Shown piece by piece: positions 18,605 to 30,474 of a DNA stretch of 64,000 bases (positions are counted from its first letter, which is position 1; every line of letters begins with the position of its first letter). The stretch covers positions 4,340,001 through 4,404,000 of the forward strand of contig JANATG010000001.1 of NCBI GenBank assembly GCA_029449235.1. Direction: 5' to 3'. The position numbers and the translations under genes were made by a program. The DNA comes from Linnemannia schmuckeri (Eukaryota; Mortierellomycota; Mortierellomycetes; Mortierellales; Mortierellaceae). The notes below the pieces were generated by a model that was not told the origin of the DNA, made no database searches, and saw nothing but the letters and a program-made list of their open reading frames with translations.

Positions 18605-21600
18605 CTAATTGACGCCAGAGTCGCGAAGAGAAGAAGAAGAGGCGCCTGTAGCATGCTGGATAAACAGCTTCTTAAAATGCTGCACAGTAGAAGCAGACCC
18701 AAACAACCGCTTAATAATCAACACATGTCCGCCTCGCTCACCCGTCCTGCCCTTCGCCTTAACAATATCGATCGAGAACACACCACATCGCGTGTTGTTA
18801 TTCCGTCCTTGCTCCACGCCTGATGAATGATGTTGGAATGCCGAGTGTGCTGAAGACGACCCACCACCGGTCATGGCAGCACCAACATGCTGAACAATCT
18901 TCTGTAAAACTATCGATGGCTGATGGTGGAACTGATCCAAGGACTCGGAGAACGACATCGAGTCCTTGACAAAACTGGTCCCGCAGAGGATACGCGAAGT
19001 CGAATGGAGGTAGTACGAGACATGACAGGACCGGATGATGGGCATCAGGAACTGGAGTAAGCTCAGATCGACATCCTTTTGGAACAACAGATCTCGACCC
19101 GCAGTCTCCTTACAGGGGACAATTCTGACGCGCGACTTGTGGAACCGAGGTTGGTCCTTGTCGAGTTGCCACACGCCTGAATTAATAGCGTCCGTCAGAA
19201 GTGACCTGCTCCCGAACAAGGATCCCGTCTTGCCATAATAGTAACTATCCGTCATCGAAAGTCGCTTCCATTTTGTCGCGCCTGTAGTAGTTGTAGCTTT
19301 TGAAGGATGTCTCACAAGCGTGGCTCCACTAAGGCGACTGGTATCGGTCATACTACGCTCCTCAACCAAGAAGGGCGGTGCCATCGGATCCATATGTAAC
19401 CAGACATCGTTCTCTAGGATCGAAAGGCTCCGACGATGTGAACTCTCGGGTGCCAAAAGCTTTGTGAGCGTCGTCCGTAATTCCTGGCTGAGAGATGAGG
19501 GTGCTTGGAATCCACCCTGGGTGATTTGAAGCTTGACTTCCCGTTTTGTTGCGCCGATAAAGGGATCCCGACCAACTGTCATCCTGTACAAGACTACGCC
19601 CAAACACCAGATATCAACCTCGGGTCCCATGTATGTCGAGCCCCTTGCAATCTCGGGGGAGTAGTAAGGAAGAGAACCTATGGTCCATCATCGGAGGCAC
19701 AATAGAACAAAATCAAAATATGGGATGATTAGCATCTGGAACACGCATCCGTCGGACTTTCACAAACCAACAATCTTCCACCCTTAGCAACAACAACAAT
19801 AAAAAGAAATGAAGACAAACATACCACAGATGGTGTTGAGTCGAGAACGCGGCGAGAAAGTGTTTCCAAGTCCAAAATCAATGAGCATGACCTTCCCACC
19901 AGAAGTGATCAGGATATTAGCAGGCTTGATATCCCGATGAGCAACTAACCGCGAGTGACAATGTGAGATGGCGCAAGCAAGTTCCCGAGTGATCTTTCGT
20001 GCATCCTTTTCGCTGATCCTGCCAAACTCCTGTGTCTTCAAATGTTCCTCCAAGCTGCACCCTATTTAGGATTTTTGAGAGAGAGAGAGGAGAATAAAAA
20101 TATCACAATATGCGTTAGTCTGGACGGCCCATTCCTCAAAATTGTCACCAAAACAGTGGCATGGTCGTGCGTGTGGCGAGAATATTTTTGGGTTCGATGT
20201 ATGTAGTATGTACCTTCAACGTATTCCATGCAGACATATATTGTGAACTGTGTCTCAATGACCTCGTGCAGCTTGACAATGTTGGGGTGATCGAGGGACT
20301 CCATCAAGTCGATCTCCCGTCTCAGTCGCAGCAGGATATCAGCCTTGTGCGCCTGTTTATCAATGACCTTGACCGCGTACTATTTTTGTTATTGCCATGT
20401 CGAAAATGATAAAATAAGATGAGTCTCCAGTGCACCTTTTCTTTTCATTTAAGGACAGGTCAGAGCAAATTGTATGGTGAGGAGGGATTGCTGCTGTGGA
20501 TCAAGAAAATTGAATGGAGTGTTCACTTGTTGAAAATTAACAAGTGATGCTGTTTTCTTCAGTATAAAGCCGAACAACGGTACAAGAAAACACATCTTTG
20601 ATCTCTGATCACGAATTACTCATCAGTAACTGAGACCATCAAAGTTATCTGGCTCCAATGCCGAGTCCTCACATCACATCACACACTCTCTTGACACCGC
20701 CAAAGGGGAGGATAGGGTCAAGCCAAATGAGAAGAGGAGAGAGAGAAAGAGAGTGAAAGTGGACAAGAGTGAAAATAGAAATAGGGAGAGTAAGCAGCAC
20801 CGAAATTTTTTGTCAACCATGTTAAAAGAGCCGCACTATCGTCATAGCCAGTGCATACAATTTTTAGACTGTCCCCTGTCTCCTTAGCACCTTTTCGATC
20901 TTTCTTTCTCCCTCTCTCCTCTCTCCTTGTCCTCCCTTCCCACGAAAAAGAAGGAGGAGACACCGAGAGAGACATGAAAGACACGTTGTTTTTATCGTCT
21001 CTGTCCCCTTGTACAATTTCCCTTCTCCATCCTCACTTTCTTTCACTTTTTTTAGACATTTTTCGTTGAAATGATAATCAATATGTGCATGCTGCACCCC
21101 TCTTTTTTTTTTTTTTTTTTTTTTTCCACCAGTTGTCGTGCATGCATTTGTCTGTTCGTGTGCGGATTTAAGTGTGTCGGGAGATGAAATGTGTACAGTA
21201 GGACATTGAAGCGAAAAGTGGATAAGGTCGTTGTCGGAGAGTGGGAGAGAATGATGGACAGATAGACGGACGGACGGACGGAGGAGGCGAGAGAGAAGGT
21301 CGGAAGTGAAGCAGGGGGAAGGTTGAAGCAGGGGCCGGGAGTTGAGTTTTGCGCGCGTGTGAGTGTGTGTAAAAGTGGTTGAATGGAGTGGAGGGTTAAG
21401 AACGGGTCGAGGCACAAGGGGACGGAGGGGAGAGGAGGGGAGGCGGGGCAGGTGTGAAGGAAAGGGAACCCTACCAATTTTTCCGTGTAAAAGTGTCGAG
21501 CGAGGTGCACCACACAGAACCGACCCTGGCCTAGTTGCCGCACGAAGGTGTAGTGGGCTGTGAAATGAAACAAAAAAATAAAAATGTCAGAAGAGGGCTA

Positions 21601-21718
21601 GGTCGTTCGGTCGGCTATCTCTGTTGTTGGTGTGGAGAAATAAGCACACGGTCCGATGAAGGTGTTTACCTATTCCAGGCAAGGATGAGTCGGGTGAGGG
21701 TGAAGGTGATGGAGTCAT
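18605..21718 (-). CDS. KIN1-like Ser/Thr protein kinase (535 aa)
   Basis: Five exons, complement(join(18605..19677, 19825..20061, 20214..20379, 21475..21557, 21670..21718)), closing in frame. Kinase motifs in order: glycine loop LGQGRF (about residue 25), ATP-binding Lys in YAVKVIDK (48), HRDIKPAN catalytic loop (141), DFGLGN (161), and the activation-loop Thr in LNTICGSLPYYSPE (176), followed by GPEVDIWCLGVVLYRM. These match the CAMK/AMPK-related KIN1/KIN2/MARK group. The last 50 residues (FSIDIVKAKG...LIIKRLFG) look like a KA1 domain, which in this group binds acidic membrane lipids. KIN1 kinases act in polarity and cell-wall or septum control. The start rests on an ATG that splices in phase to the kinase domain. 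The intron 20380-21474 is unusually long (1095 nt) and separates the glycine loop from the ATP-binding Lys. Confidence 0.88.
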
Positions 21719-23543
21719 GATGAGCACTAAAATAGAGTGTCTGTGTAGAGGCGGTGATGATGGTGAATGAGCTTTTGGCGGGTAGATGATCTGTCCCTTG
21801 GTGGTGCTTCGGTGTGGTCTGTGGACGTAGCGTGAAGAAATGAGCGCGGAAAAAGAAGAGAAAAAGGTGAGGGAGGTTTGGGGAGACGAAGAGGTATATA
21901 TGGTTGATGATAGGCGAGGAAAGTTGAAGAGGAAAGAGAAGAAGAGGGAGAGAGGGAGGTGGTAGGTAAGAAAGAGAAACGGGGGTTGATGAGGATAAGG
22001 GTTATGGGTACACCTTTGGAAGACAAGAGTGTCTCCGTTGTGGATGTAAGTGTGTGTCAATAGGAAGAAGAGTAAGAAAAAAGAAAGAGAAGCAAAAGAG
22101 GCAGTAGAAACTAAACCAAAAAAATAAAGACAAAGCAGGGTTTCACTTCTTGCTTCGTTCCTCGGCCAGGTCTAGTCTCTCTCTCCTTCCTCTTATGTGC
22201 TTCGGCTCAGACGCAAAAATCGTACATTCCCGATTTCTTCGCTGCTGTTCTTTGGTTCGTTGTTTGGTTTTGCTCACTTTCATGCACCCAAAAGTAGAGC
22301 GTACGCGTGAGTCGATGTTTTTCTTTTGCAATCAAAAGTTGGCCGTTGCCTCCTCTATCTCTATCTCTCTCCCTCTCCCTTTGTCTTTGCTTCTCCATCC
22401 TCACACGACAAGTAAAACAAATGCTCTTGTTCTATTCTTTTCCTCGACGATCGCCCGCAGTTCCTTCTCTCGTATATATCCTTCTCCTTCTCCCCTTCTT
22501 CATGGCTGTTTTCCTCACATCCCTGTTGTTTATTGCTTATCTCACATACACACAACTATCCCGGGTACTCGCTTCGTTTGCCCACCCTTGGTCAACAACA
22601 GCAAACAAACAGGCAAATACAAGGAACACCCAAGCACACAATCGGACGAAAAATGGCCCAAGTGCCAAAAACAACAAAAGAAAAAAAAAAGGTTACCTCA
22701 ACAACACAACAACAACAAAGAAAAAACGAACCAACCACAGCACGCGCTTTCTCCTAAAGCCAAAATAACCTTGTTCTTCCAACTACACTACACCCAAAGG
22801 GTACATCCCTTTCCCTCAATAACAGCACAAAAGAGGAAATCAGCAGGAAAAAATACTGGTTTTGTGTGCATTGCATTCGCACATGTCATCCGATCCAAAA
22901 ATGAAAAAGGAGGATGCAGCATGGGTGTTATAGAACATTGAGTTTCTAGTTTCGATGAATGAACCACACTCACCTGCCTCGTTTATTTTTTTGTTGGTTC
23001 CTTGCTGCTTTGTTGTTGTTCTTTTGGTGTTTCTGTTGACAAGCAGGATGACTGTTGTGTTGATTGTTATGAAGAGCAATAAGAAGACTGTGTCGCGCGG
23101 AGAATTGATTGAGGAGGGTGACGCTATACAGAGTACGTCTACTCGGAGGAATGTGACCTAGCTATTTCAGAGTAGTAGCGTAAGCACGCATGTGGATTAC
23201 GAGATAGAAGGAGACAGAAAAAAAAGGGTCCGCGGATGGAGAGGGAATGGCGTGGAAGGAAACAAGAGAAAGCTCCCTCATTTATTAGACCATCCCCGAT
23301 GGCTCCTAGAGTCCCCTTTACTCTTTGCCTTCCATTTCGCACTATATCACTGCCGTTTTCCCGGAGACATACCAATCTATCATCCCGAAATACGATTTCC
23401 TGGTTCTGTTCTTTATTCTTGTCATATATATTCAATTAGATGGGTGTAAAACGGTGATATCTACTTCGTGATTCGTCTACATGATAACCCAAGCCCTGGG
23501 TCAGTGGTATTATGACAATCGAGGATGGATTACTTGTTTTTGT
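21719..23543. other. Intergenic: kinase promoter and leader, no gene supported
   Basis: GA/CT-rich, with low-complexity open frames on both strands (for example 22150-22941) that look like chance. A short frame at 22955-23161 encodes a hydrophobic stretch plus a polar tail and is mentioned as a weak possibility among the findings. Confidence 0.5.
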
Positions 23544-25444
23544 CTAGAGTCTGGCCTTAAGCTGCTCTTGCTCAACAGGCAACTCAAGGACGCGGTCCAA
23601 GAAATCCGAGATCTGGTCAGCTAAAAAAGCACAACAGCACGCATACAAAAATGGAAATGTAAGTAGCATACTCCTTTAATCTTTAGGACAACGACGCGTA
23701 AGAAAAATAAACATAAAAATCTCATACCGGTCTCTTGAGGCTTCTCCAAGCTCAGCAAATGGCCGACACCCTTCATGATCTCAAGGGTCCCGTATTTGCA
23801 GCGCGCAAGTTTCATCTTGACCAACTCCTCTGGGCTAACAAATGGTGAAAGAAAAAAAAATAATTGTCGTGGGTGCAGTGTGAGCGACGCGTTGATTTGT
23901 CTTCTTCGCTCTAGCCAATAATCAACCTGGCCGGAGGAGAAATCGAGGACCCTGTGAAAAGTATGTGATATCTGGGGACAATAAAAATTATAGCTTACTT
24001 GATGTCAGAGTCCTCGCCAGAGACAATGTGGATAGGAATCTGGATCTCACTGATCCCCTCAAAAGAGTCGTACAGACCAGTACCCACACAGGCAAATGTG
24101 GTTGCCTCCTGGTACTTGGGACACTTGAGTGTGATTCCTGTGGACCCATCCTCATTCACAACATCAAGCATACCATGTTCCTGTTGGTTATGGAAAGTGT
24201 TTGTGCAAAACAAGGGGAGCAATTAGTTTATGCATGGCCTTATTTCTCATTTAGCAGTGCAAAGGACAAGGGACAGAGTGGGCTGACTTACGATGTAGAG
24301 GTCCAATGCCTCGGGGTGCCAGGCCTTAAAGAACTTTTTCTGCAACAAATTGACCTTACACTCCTCCCTATGTCATCGACATTGACAAGATAACAAATAC
24401 ATGGTTAGTAGTGCTTTAATAACTAACTAAACATACCAAAAACGACAAAAAGACAATGAAAAAAATACCTGCTCTTCCAGGTGTCGCGTCGCCTGAGGGT
24501 GAGCTGGGCCATAGGGTGATCGTCAATGGGTGCGTTCATGTAGATCTCCTTGGGGAAGTTGGTAGGGTCGACGGCAACAATCGCAGAAAATGTACCAGGA
24601 CGCATCACCTCTGCCAGAAAGCTATTATATGGACGGGATAAGTAGTGAGGCACGTTGTGTTAGAACAGAGGCTACTGAGACCAATTAACGGTCAATGATG
24701 ATGATGCAGGGTCTCTTCAACTTACAAGGCACTTGCTCCGAAACTATATGAATGTGAACCGACAAGTCATAAAAGATCGACGTTTAGTAAAAAAAAGCGC
24801 AAGATTCCCACGTGTGAAGGAAGTATCACAATTTGAACATGGAAATAACAAATGGTACCTGTGTCCGACACCAACAGCCTTTTTAAGGCCAAAGGTATCA
24901 ACAATCTGGAGGATATCATGCGCATATGAGTACCAGTCGACTATTTTGGTTCCATGGTAAACAAGGAGAAGGGAAAGGGGAACAGGGGAGGTAAATGATG
25001 TTGCAAGAATAAAATAAAACATGATCCTCGCCCCTTATTGGGCATAGTCACTTTAAGAACAAACGGTGTAGCTAAGAACTAGGCAAGCTATCAATCGCAA
25101 TACCGCAGCCATCGCCTTCCCAGCTCCATAAGAGACAGTAGCTTACAATGCTTTTCAAGGACGTCCTTGTTAAGGACAGCGCTATCACCCTGGTTCCTGC
25201 AGTCAAAGGCATACATGTCGCTGTTGGCCCAGGGAGGGCTCAGTCGGCTAATGACCGGCTCCCAAATCTCTTTATGGAATCCGTTTGCATGTGTAAAAAT
25301 AATGGGGGGAGTTGATTTAATTGGAGTGGGGAGAGGGGTAGTGCGACGGTAAGTGTTGCATGCGAGCTTGAAGGAAGGGGTGGAAGCGGGGACGACATGG
25401 CGAACGATGTTGAGTCCGGAGCGGACAGTGAACGAGGCACTCAT
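23544..25444 (-). CDS. Alpha/beta hydrolase with peroxisomal-type C-terminus (330 aa)
   Basis: Eight exons, complement(join(23544..23620, 23728..23834, 23999..24180, 24292..24367, 24469..24621, 24726..24743, 24859..24940, 25147..25444)); the lengths sum to 993 nt in frame. The fold signatures are clear: an oxyanion-side FTHANGFH (near residue 50), nucleophile elbow GHSFGAS with Ser127, likely acid Asp266 in VSGEDSDI, and catalytic His295 in GVGHLLSLEKP. The codon of the nucleophile Ser is itself split by an intron, and the following exon is only 18 nt. The last three residues, Ala-Arg-Leu, match the PTS1 consensus, so peroxisomal import is likely. The family resembles fungal peroxisomal hydrolases of the LPX1/AKT2-like type; the substrate (lipid or other ester) cannot be told. 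Confidence 0.87.
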
Positions 25445-28400
25445 TCTTTTTGTTGATGTGTTTTTGGGTGTGCGGGAGAGGAAGGAGGAGGTTGATAGTT
25501 TGTTGGGAGCGGAGAAGAGAGGTGTTAAAGAATGGAGCGGGTGTGAAGAAAGAGTGGAGAAGACGTTCGAATGAATGAATGAGAAAGAGAGATGTCGAGA
25601 GTGGTTATTCAAGAAGAATAAGAAAAGTGTTGGCGATATTATTTTACTTAGGTGTAGGTCGATTGGAGTAAAAGTAAAAAAAAGTTCCGGCCGGCTCATG
25701 GAAGGCAATGTAACTGGAAAATCCATCGCATTCTCCCTGGTAAATCAACCCCTGTTATCCTTGGGTTCACTTTGAACAAATCTGACTTGACCAAGAACGC
25801 CCGCTTAGTTTTACACACTACACAAGCCGTACTCCTTCAATTGCTCCCACGCACTTCGCGATTCATGAGTACGCGTGGCGATATCGATTGCCTTCCTCTT
25901 CCTTCTTGCGCAATGATGCAACCAGAAAGAGAGATCTTCATCATCCTATCGGGTCAGTCTTCCTTCTCGTTCTCTTCACCCAAGTTTTCTTTCATTTTAC
26001 CAGCCTTGAATCCAGGTCAAAAGCAAGGTATTTAGAAGAAAACATCAATCACAAATCCGATCGGTTTTTTTTCTCACTCTCTCCAACCTTTTTTTTTTCT
26101 TGCGCTTTTTGTGATTCTTTCCTCAGCCAATCACCAGTCCGTCGTAAAAATATTCAGCCGACAGTGTCACGTGCAACCGTTTTCTTCTGTGCTGTAAGTC
26201 CCTGAACTGGTTTCAGAAGGTCGTAAAGAAAGGGCCTTCAAGGCAGCAGTATAAAGGAAAGAGTGAAGAGAATGAAGAAGAAGAAGAAGAAAAGAAGTGT
26301 GGCCATCATGCAAGTGTCGTCATAAACGTGATCGAGAACAACATCCATCTATATCATATGCGAACGAACGAAGGGCACGATTCTTACTCTCATAAGACAA
26401 GGGCAAGGGCAAGGAAAGAGGAGCAAAGACCAGGCCGAGGGGCATGGTCACGTTCATGACTACATCCATAGAGCGACGATCGAATCGTTAACCTCACTTT
26501 CACACGCGCATCAACAAAAGTAGATCGGCTGGTACATGTTCAATAAGGTGGCTTTGCGGCGTAGTAAAAAGGTACAAACAAAGATTGAGTGATGAAGCAG
26601 CGCGACAATTAGCAGATTGGTAGGCCTACAGAAGTCTGGGTCCGGAAAACCAGCCACACATCCCTTTGCAGAGATACCGATCATCAATACGACATGGTTG
26701 AGCAAAAATCATACAATTAGCGCTAGACTTGGCTAAAGGCTATGCAAGGGAAAACTGGCATCGCCCTTTTTTCGCTTTCATGCCTCCGTTCATACTATGA
26801 AGTCAAGTAAAAAAAAGGAGCACACGGATACAACGCGCGTAGAAAGAGCATAATCCAGTTTTATGCCATATCGGGCACATCCAACCAACAAGGCATCGTT
26901 TTCGTATTGCCTTCACAGAAAATGAAGGTTAAGCTGTGCGAATGTGCGTGTGTGAAAATGTGTATCAGCAAAAGGAAGAATCCTTCATCCTTTTTGCCTA
27001 TATTTTCATTCCTTTCCTTTTTTCAATTGATACTCCGTTATATATTGAGTTTTCAGCTCCAATGACCTAATGAGCATAAAAAAAGTCTTCCATTTCTTAT
27101 ACACGCACATATTCTCGGGAGTTAGAAAAGCGTAATGGAAGAGCACCAAGACGCGGGCATTTTTTTTTATTCGATCCTCCTGCATGAAAAAAGTAAGGCG
27201 GGACCTAACACAAAGAGCCATGAACACAAACCCTTTAAATTCATTAGCATACAGGCCTATAGAAACATGAAATTCTTCCACATTCTGCTAATGGATGAAT
27301 GGTGCGAGAAAAACGCGTCCTTTTTCAGCCAATTTTCGGGTTTGCCTTGGAGTTGCATGGTGTAGTATCCATGTTCTCCTCCTGAGGGCAAAGGAGACAC
27401 GGGAATCAATGGACAACAATATGTAGGAAAGAAACAAGGATTTCAAGGAAGGAGTCTGAGGAAAGGAGTGGCTGTTACAAGTGAACTGAAGGATGTTAAG
27501 AACTGAGAGTGAGAGGGGCTGAAATGAGCGTGGAAAAAGTGGATACGGATCTGTTAGGTTCTTGCCCTTTTGGTGGAAATTGGCAATGATATGAAGTTAG
27601 AGAAGAGGAGTGAGAAGGATTAGGAGAAGTAGCGGTTTTTCTTACCAGACTAGTATTTATGAGCAGAAAGGAGTACTAGGTAGAGGTTGGAGTAGGAGTG
27701 AGAGTGGAGGAGCAAGAATGGGGCGTGCCTGAACTAAAGCCATGGTGCTACCAAACAACATTTTTAGATGAAAGAGAAAGAGGAGTTCAGTCATGCTAAT
27801 TTTTGACATGGCGGCGGGTAAAGAGAGACTGAAAGAAGAGGGCGGGTAAACCCAAGGGGGTGTAAGGGCAAGGGGAAGGGGCAAGAGGGGAGGAGAGGAA
27901 GTTGACGGAGGTTGGACACGGTTCAATATGGTAGAGTAGATAGATAAATATATGAGTATGCGTATTGTAGTACTATGTGATGAGTATGATGAACGTGCAA
28001 GGAGAAGGAGAGAAGGGCAGCGGGTCATGTCGAGTGAGTGTGTACGAGGAGTGCAGGGTACTGGACTTCCCACTAAGAAAAAAAAAGTGTCCACCTGGTC
28101 GAGTTTTGCCCTCGTTTGGGCAGAAAAGAGGAGTCTGGACGCAAAACTCTATTTCATTGAGAGAGTGCTCTCGCCCGTCTCTCTCTACATTGTTCATTGC
28201 CCCTTTCCCTTTTCCTTTATCCATTTCATCCAATTCGTCCACCTGTCCGTCGTGGACTAAATAATAAAAAAAGAAATGGCTCATTTATCCATTGAATTAA
28301 CTCGACACCATTCGTTGCCCTCTTTGGTTATCTCCCTCTTGCTTTTGTTCTTTTTTTGTCCGGTGGACCTGCTATTTCCTTTTCCTCTCTTTTAGTTTTT

Positions 28401-28581
28401 CTTCATTTTCCACTTCTCTCTTTCACTCTCTTTTCTCTCTTTCTCTCTTCACTCCCCTCCTCTCCTTCTCACTTTTCATTCCCCTTCCTTCATCTTCCAT
28501 CCTTTGCTTTATCGCCCTCTCTTCTTCCCTTTCCACTATCATTGACGCCTCCTTCTTCGCATATCCACATACTCAACAACA
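25445..28581. other. Long intergenic region, no gene supported
   Basis: About 3.1 kb between the divergent hydrolase and tail-anchored protein genes. Open frames on both strands (such as 25772-26205 and 27657-28094) are short, biased in composition and without domains. 26260-26300 is (GAA)-rich, and 28330-28560 is a long pyrimidine tract just before the next start, as expected for a leader. No tRNA or repeat recognised. Confidence 0.5.
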
Positions 28582-30156
28582 ATGGTCACCTCACTACCCA
28601 CACTGCCCTCCCCATCCTCACACTCAAAGAAAAGCACCTACATCCCCCGCTACGACTCCACCATCCACAGCTCCACATCCCCCTCCTCCCCATCTTCATT
28701 CGGGAACAACATCCAGACAGTATCCCTTCCAACAACCAGCAAAAACTCTCGCACTCGCTCTCACAATCACAACAACCATGTCATCCTCCCACCACCCATG
28801 GTTTCCTACTCTTCCCCTCCAGATTCACCCGTCTCCTCAACAGGAAGCAGTCGAAGTCACAGCGGAAAGAGTAATAGTAGCCCGTCCTTCCACTCAATGA
28901 CTTCACTGACACCCTCTATGGCATCTTCTTCGTATACCCAAAAGTTGGCGCGGCGCGAGAAGCGTCATTTTCAATCCTCCCCTTCCATCTACTCTTCTTC
29001 AACTTCACCTTCGTCTTCTGGAAAATCACCGTCGAAAAAGGGAGGAGTGACATTTTCCGCATCACAGCCTTCAAAACCCTTCATGAATCGATCTGCTCCT
29101 GCGTCTGCCTTGACACAGCCGGCCTCGACCGCGAAGCCAAAAGATCGCTTCCTGAGCAGATCTCCCTTCACTGTGCTTTCCTCGAGTCCGGCAAAATCAC
29201 CCCTGGCTGCTGCTGTTCCAGCCGCGCCTAACACGCCCAATTCGTCCTCGGAAAAGCCTACGACAAAAATGGCCCTCCAGTCAACATCTTCCACAGCAAG
29301 CAATAACAGCAATGGCAGGATTCGAGCCAGCCTACGGAGTCGTATCTCGACTTGGGCTTCTTCCGTCCGTCAGTCCTTCACAGTCGCTCACTCGCAAGAC
29401 CTCCACAGCCATTCTTCATCCTCTCCTGCTCCCATTAGTCCTAGCACGCCTACAAGGGTAAAAAATGATCCCCTACCTTCCGAATCCAATTCTGCTCTGT
29501 CTTCAATATTATCAGCATCCTTATCCACTCAAAATTTGCCAATACCAACAACAATCCCTGTTCTGCTCTCCTCTAAAGAAGACTTAGCAGACTTGGCAAT
29601 GACGGGCCTGATGGCCCCTCCTCTCGATGCATCGTCAAAAGAGGCAATCCACGGCACACACACAACAAATCTTGCTACTTCTACTGGCAATAGTGTGACC
29701 CCCCTCCTGCCACTAGTTTCAAAGACCGACAAGGCCGAGGATGAAGAGAATATGTCACGTCGTCATAGTCACCATCTTCATCCTTCCGCACTTCCTTTTT
29801 CGACTCTCTCAAGATCCACTACCACCACCCCCAAGCTCGTTGTACAAACCACACCACCCAAATACCCAGCAGCAGTCGTCCGTACCACTGTCCAATATAC
29901 CCCAGGGCCAGCGAGCGCATCTGGCAGGTCCAAGCCCCCCAATCCCTTCGCAACTCCCACCACCCCTATCCCTGTCACCGCATTGTTAGCACTGACAACG
30001 CCGACAACGGTAACGACAACAAGATCAAATACACACACATTCCAATCGTCGTTAGAACGCGCCCGGTTTCTGAACCAAAGCCAACGCCGAAAAGTCGGGT
30101 CTGGTCTCATTACCGTCTTTTGTATCGCCGCCATCGTCATCCTCATCCTCTGCTAA
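28582..30156 (+). CDS. Ser/Pro/Thr-rich protein with C-terminal membrane anchor (524 aa)
   Basis: Single exon from an ATG preceded by CAACAACA. Most of the protein is low-complexity Ser, Pro, Thr and Ala with scattered basic clusters (HSKKS, RREKRH, GKSPSKKGG, SLRSRIS), so it is probably disordered and heavily phosphorylated. The only ordered-looking feature is the last 20 residues, a hydrophobic span (GLITVFCIAAIVILILC) preceded by QSQRRK. There is no signal peptide, so this is a tail-anchored topology with the long N-terminal region in the cytosol. The long open frame with codon use like neighbouring genes argues for a real gene. It converges on ULA1 with 318 bp between the stops. Family not recognised; function unknown. 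Confidence 0.7.
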   Translation: MVTSLPTLPSPSSHSKKSTYIPRYDSTIHSSTSPSSPSSFGNNIQTVSLPTTSKNSRTRSHNHNNHVILPPPMVSYSSPPDSPVSSTGSSRSHSGKSNSSPSFHSMTSLTPSMASSSYTQKLARREKRHFQSSPSIYSSSTSPSSSGKSPSKKGGVTFSASQPSKPFMNRSAPASALTQPASTAKPKDRFLSRSPFTVLSSSPAKSPLAAAVPAAPNTPNSSSEKPTTKMALQSTSSTASNNSNGRIRASLRSRISTWASSVRQSFTVAHSQDLHSHSSSSPAPISPSTPTRVKNDPLPSESNSALSSILSASLSTQNLPIPTTIPVLLSSKEDLADLAMTGLMAPPLDASSKEAIHGTHTTNLATSTGNSVTPLLPLVSKTDKAEDEENMSRRHSHHLHPSALPFSTLSRSTTTTPKLVVQTTPPKYPAAVVRTTVQYTPGPASASGRSKPPNPFATPTTPIPVTALLALTTPTTVTTTRSNTHTFQSSLERARFLNQSQRRKVGSGLITVFCIAAIVILILC

Positions 30157-30474
30157 AGAAAACTATACAATAGTAATAAAAAAACATATCCATAAAAACA
30201 AACGTAAATAGACGAAAAGAAAACGTGCACATCAATAGCAAAGAGCAGCAATAACGATAGCGATGTCTTTTCAGCGAAGTTATATCCATTTGTCCCGTCT
30301 TTTCTTTATTTAGAAAACAGAAATCCATGTGGACAATCTGTCCAACTATCTTTTGTTTTTTTTTTCTCAAACAGAGGAAGAGGGGTCCGCGAGAAAACTG
30401 CAGCTGTTCTTTTTATATGGCGTGGCGCTTTACCCAAAGTGATTCTATTCTTCAATCGACCCCGCTTCGCTCCC

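Noticed and set aside
22150..22941. 263-codon + frame upstream of the kinase
   Set aside because: Low-complexity, no domain, overlaps the leader and promoter of the divergent kinase.
25772..28260. ORFs in the 25.4-28.6 kb spacer
   Set aside because: Short, compositionally biased, overlapping on both strands and without domains or splice-consistent extensions.
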